Shown here: positions 61,741 to 64,000 of the stretch, piece by piece
How positions within the stretch are numbered: the stretch's first letter is position 1
How the letters are laid out: every line of letters starts with the position of its first letter
Assembly: GCF_003002025.1 (NCBI RefSeq)
Contig: NZ_PVZB01000013.1
Span: forward strand, 186,001-250,000
Source of the DNA: Paraburkholderia sp. BL25I1N1
Lineage (GTDB): Bacteria > Pseudomonadota > Gammaproteobacteria > Burkholderiales > Burkholderiaceae
DNA length: 64,000 bases
Reading direction: 5' to 3'
The notes under the pieces: generated by a model
The model's input: the letters and a program-made list of their open reading frames with translations, nothing else
Told to the model about the DNA's origin: nothing
Database searches by the model: none
Translations under genes and position numbers: made by a program

Positions 61741-63225
61741 GTGTCCCGTTCAAGAATCTTTGCTCTGACGGCGATCGCTTCGTCGCTTTTCTTCGCAACG
61801 GCCGCGCATGCCGGCATCGATCTCATCGCGGTCGGCCAGCTCAGCGGCCTCGCCAGCGACTTATCGAAGGAAACCGCGGCGCCGCTGGAGAACGGTGTGG
61901 CGGGCAATCTGCTCGGCGGTCTCGGTTCAGGCATCGCTTACGCGGGATGCCATACGTTCGTCGCCGTACCGGACCGCGGTCCGAATGCGGTCTCGTACAA
62001 CCCGGCGATCGACGACACCGCTTCGTATATCAACCGTTTTCAGACTTTGCGTCTGCGCCTGAAACCGGGCGCGAGCGGTGCGTCGCTTCCGTACACGATG
62101 ACGCCGACCCTGCTCGCCACGACGCTGCTTCACACCGACGACAGGCTGGTGTACGGCACAGGCGCTGCCGCGGGCGTGCCCAACGGCGCACCCGCGCTCA
62201 ACCGCCGCAATCACACCAATTACTTCACCGGCCGCTCGGACAACTTCGATCCGACCCGCCTGTCGACGAACGACCGCGACGCGCGCTTCGATCCCGAAAG
62301 CGTGCGCGTGAGCAACGACGGCGACAGCGTCTTCATCTCGGACGAGTACGGCCCTTACGTGTATCGTTTCGATCGCCGCAGCGGCCGCCGGATCGACACG
62401 TACAAGCTGCCGGACACGTTCGCGGTTGCCACACTGAGCCCGATCGGCAACGACGAAATCTCGGAGAACACCTCGGGCCGTGTCGCCAACAAGGGCATGG
62501 AAGGTCTCGCGATCTCGCCGGACGGCAAGACGCTGTTCGGCGCGATGCAAAGCCCGCTGATCCAGGATGGCGGTACGAAAGGCGCGTACACGCGCATCGT
62601 CAGGATCGACGTGCGCACCGGCAAGACGACCCAGTTCGCGTATCCGCTGACGAACATCGGCACGGCAGCCAAGCCCAAATATCCGACCATCAGCGACGTG
62701 GTGGCCGTCAACGATCACGAAATGCTGATGGATGAGCGGGACGGCCAGGGCCTGGGCGATAACTCGACGGCCGTATTCAAGAAGGTGTTCCATATCGACC
62801 TGAACGGCGCTCAGGACGTGAGCAACGCAAGCGGCGAGGCCGGCCTCGCGCCGTATGCGGTGCAAAAGACGCTGTTTGTGGACCTGGTTGCCGCGCTCAC
62901 CGCCCACGGCTACAACGCGAACGATATTCCGGCGAAGCTGGAAGGTCTGGCATTCGGTCCCGATGTCGTGGTGGGCGGTGCGAAGAAGCACACGCTGTTC
63001 GTTGCCAACGACAACGACTTCATAGGCACGGTTACCGATACCAACCACCCGGCCGGTATCGCGAACCCGAATCAGTTTTTCGCCTTCGCGTGGGACCCGA
63101 GCGACTTGCCCGGTTATGTTGCGCAAAAATTGCCCGGTGTGGATGACGATCATCACGACGACCACCGCCGCGACCACGGCGAGTCGGACCGCATGTGCGG
63201 CTTCGATCGCGACGACGATCATTGA
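61741..63225 (+). CDS. Secreted esterase-like phytase-family protein with His/Asp-rich tail
   Basis: The 494-residue protein starts at GTG 61741 after AAGGAG and has a signal peptide ending ATAAHAG. The body matches the PF13449 beta-propeller family: HTFVAVPDRGPNAVS, FDPESVRVSNDGDSVFIS, DEYGPYVYRFDRRSGR, NKGMEGLAISPDGKTLFGAM. The last 27 residues are almost only His, Asp, Arg and Glu (DDDHHDDHRRDHGESDR), likely a metal-binding tail. The propeller may hydrolyse a phosphate or ester in the periplasm. A longer frame upstream is not coding. Confidence 0.85.
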   Translation: MSRSRIFALTAIASSLFFATAAHAGIDLIAVGQLSGLASDLSKETAAPLENGVAGNLLGGLGSGIAYAGCHTFVAVPDRGPNAVSYNPAIDDTASYINRFQTLRLRLKPGASGASLPYTMTPTLLATTLLHTDDRLVYGTGAAAGVPNGAPALNRRNHTNYFTGRSDNFDPTRLSTNDRDARFDPESVRVSNDGDSVFISDEYGPYVYRFDRRSGRRIDTYKLPDTFAVATLSPIGNDEISENTSGRVANKGMEGLAISPDGKTLFGAMQSPLIQDGGTKGAYTRIVRIDVRTGKTTQFAYPLTNIGTAAKPKYPTISDVVAVNDHEMLMDERDGQGLGDNSTAVFKKVFHIDLNGAQDVSNASGEAGLAPYAVQKTLFVDLVAALTAHGYNANDIPAKLEGLAFGPDVVVGGAKKHTLFVANDNDFIGTVTDTNHPAGIANPNQFFAFAWDPSDLPGYVAQKLPGVDDDHHDDHRRDHGESDRMCGFDRDDDH

Positions 63226-63311
63226 AGCGCTGACGCGCGCCTTGTAGTTTCCGACACGCATTGAGGCGACAGAAGGGCGGCGCTGGCCTGTGCCGGCGCC
63301 GCTCCATCAAG

Positions 63312-63899
63312 CTAGGCTTCGGCGCCTTGCGCCACGATCAGATCCAGCGAGCCCGCCAGAATTGATCTGGCTGTTTCAGGGTCGTCGACGGCACGCGCCA
63401 GCGTCACCGCGCCGACGATGGTCGCGACAATGCCGAGCGCCAGGCTTTCGCTATCGCCGGCCAGCGTCTGCGCGATGCGCGCCGCCAGCTTGTGCACGTA
63501 TTGCGTCAAACTCTCGCGAACCGCCGGCGCCGCGTGCCGCGCTTCGCCGGCAAGCGAGCACAACGCGCAACCGTTGCCCGGATCCTTGATGTGTTTCTCG
63601 CTGAGAAACATTTCGGCGATCACGCGCAACGGTTCTTTTTTCGCCGAGCCGTTCGCGTTCGCGGCCGCCACGGTCGCGGTGATCCGTTTCTCGCTCAGCG
63701 CGACGGCATACTCCAGCGCCTCGACGATCAAGGCGTCACGCGACTCGAAGTGACCGTAAAACGCGCCATGCGTGAGACCGGCGCGCCGCATGCAGTCCGC
63801 CACGCCGAGCGCCTCGATGCCATCTTCCCGAATCTGCCGCGCCGCTGTTTCCAGCACACGCTGCCGGCTTTCTGCTTTTTGCGCCTGCGAGTAGCCCAT
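63312..63899 (-). CDS. TetR-family transcriptional regulator
   Basis: The 195-residue protein has a helix-turn-helix (IEALGVADCMRRAGLTHGAFYGHF) and a ligand-binding domain with GNGCALCSLAGEARHA, the pattern of AcrR-like regulators with a Cys pair that may sense electrophiles. The ATG at 63899 lies 8 bases after GAGGGG; an ATG at 63905 is also possible. It is divergent from a promoter that reads off the right edge. Confidence 0.9.
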   Translation of the reverse strand: MGYSQAQKAESRQRVLETAARQIREDGIEALGVADCMRRAGLTHGAFYGHFESRDALIVEALEYAVALSEKRITATVAAANANGSAKKEPLRVIAEMFLSEKHIKDPGNGCALCSLAGEARHAAPAVRESLTQYVHKLAARIAQTLAGDSESLALGIVATIVGAVTLARAVDDPETARSILAGSLDLIVAQGAEA

Positions 63900-63913
63900 T
63901 TCCATCACCCCTC

Positions 63914-63969
63914 TTGACAATCTGCATGATGAGCATAATACTGAAAATGTGCATGATGATCAACATGCA
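63914..63969 (+). promoter_or_regulatory. Divergent promoter with TetR operator repeats
   Basis: TTGACA (63914-63919), a 16-base spacer and TAATAC (63936-63941) form a strong forward sigma-70 promoter. TGCATGATGA occurs at 63923-63932 (inside the spacer) and 63950-63959, and CTGCATG/CATGCAG half-sites bracket the block. A TetR protein bound here would block the polymerase. The controlled gene lies outside the window. Confidence 0.6.
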
Positions 63970-64000
63970 GAATGTTGGATGAGGGCATCTTTCGCGGATG

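Overview
The window is GC-rich and gene-dense, with codon use and gene content typical of a Burkholderiaceae betaproteobacterium, most likely Paraburkholderia, Caballeronia or Burkholderia. This is an inference from protein families: two DUF4148 secreted proteins, a phasin, many LysR/GntR/MarR/TetR regulators and several MFS and ABC uptake systems. I saw no rRNA or tRNA genes, CRISPR array, prophage or intact insertion sequence.

Layout. 1-0.3 kb: start of an MFS sugar-acid transporter, with two LacI-type operators upstream. 0.8-12 kb: a signalling block with an orphan multi-PAS kinase, a periplasmic binding protein, an overlapping trio (membrane hybrid kinase, receiver-PAS-kinase, LuxR-type response regulator) and several small unknown proteins. 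Two of the small proteins are paralogues. Three promoters in this block share the same arrangement of a TCAGGA-type palindrome, a half-site and a -10 box, so it looks like a self-contained undescribed regulon. 12-16.7 kb: a DacB-type peptidase and a Frc-like sugar ABC importer. 17-25 kb: MarR and SRPBCC genes, a truncated enoyl-CoA hydratase, DUF190, an MFS transporter, a VOC protein, GntR, DUF4148, a quinone-oxidoreductase-like enzyme and LysR.

25.6-35 kb is a stress cluster: host-attachment family protein, two small unknowns, a DksA-like protein without zinc cysteines, a ClpG/ClpK-type disaggregase, cytochrome bd oxidase, and an encapsulin with its DyP peroxidase cargo. The peroxidase gene carries an in-frame TGA. 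A DUF2474-like micro-protein follows at 35.8 kb. 36-44 kb holds a methyltransferase, a MEDS-domain kinase, an oxygenase-like protein, an epoxide-hydrolase-like enzyme, an iron-permease-family protein, a phasin and small unknowns. 44-47 kb is the nitric-oxide defence pair hmp/norR, with three GTC-N5-GAC NorR sites and a possible sigma-54 promoter between them.

48-51 kb has a cyclic-nucleotide-domain/thioredoxin-reductase-like fusion and small proteins. 51-61.5 kb is a catabolic cluster around a polyamine-type ABC transporter: binding protein, two permeases and ATPase, with a GMC oxidoreductase, an aldehyde dehydrogenase, a DAO-type amine oxidase and a HAD-type dehalogenase, flanked by a LysR regulator. 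It probably imports and oxidises an amine or amino alcohol. The window ends with a secreted phytase-like esterase with a His/Asp-rich tail, and a TetR gene divergent from a strong promoter that drives something beyond the right edge.
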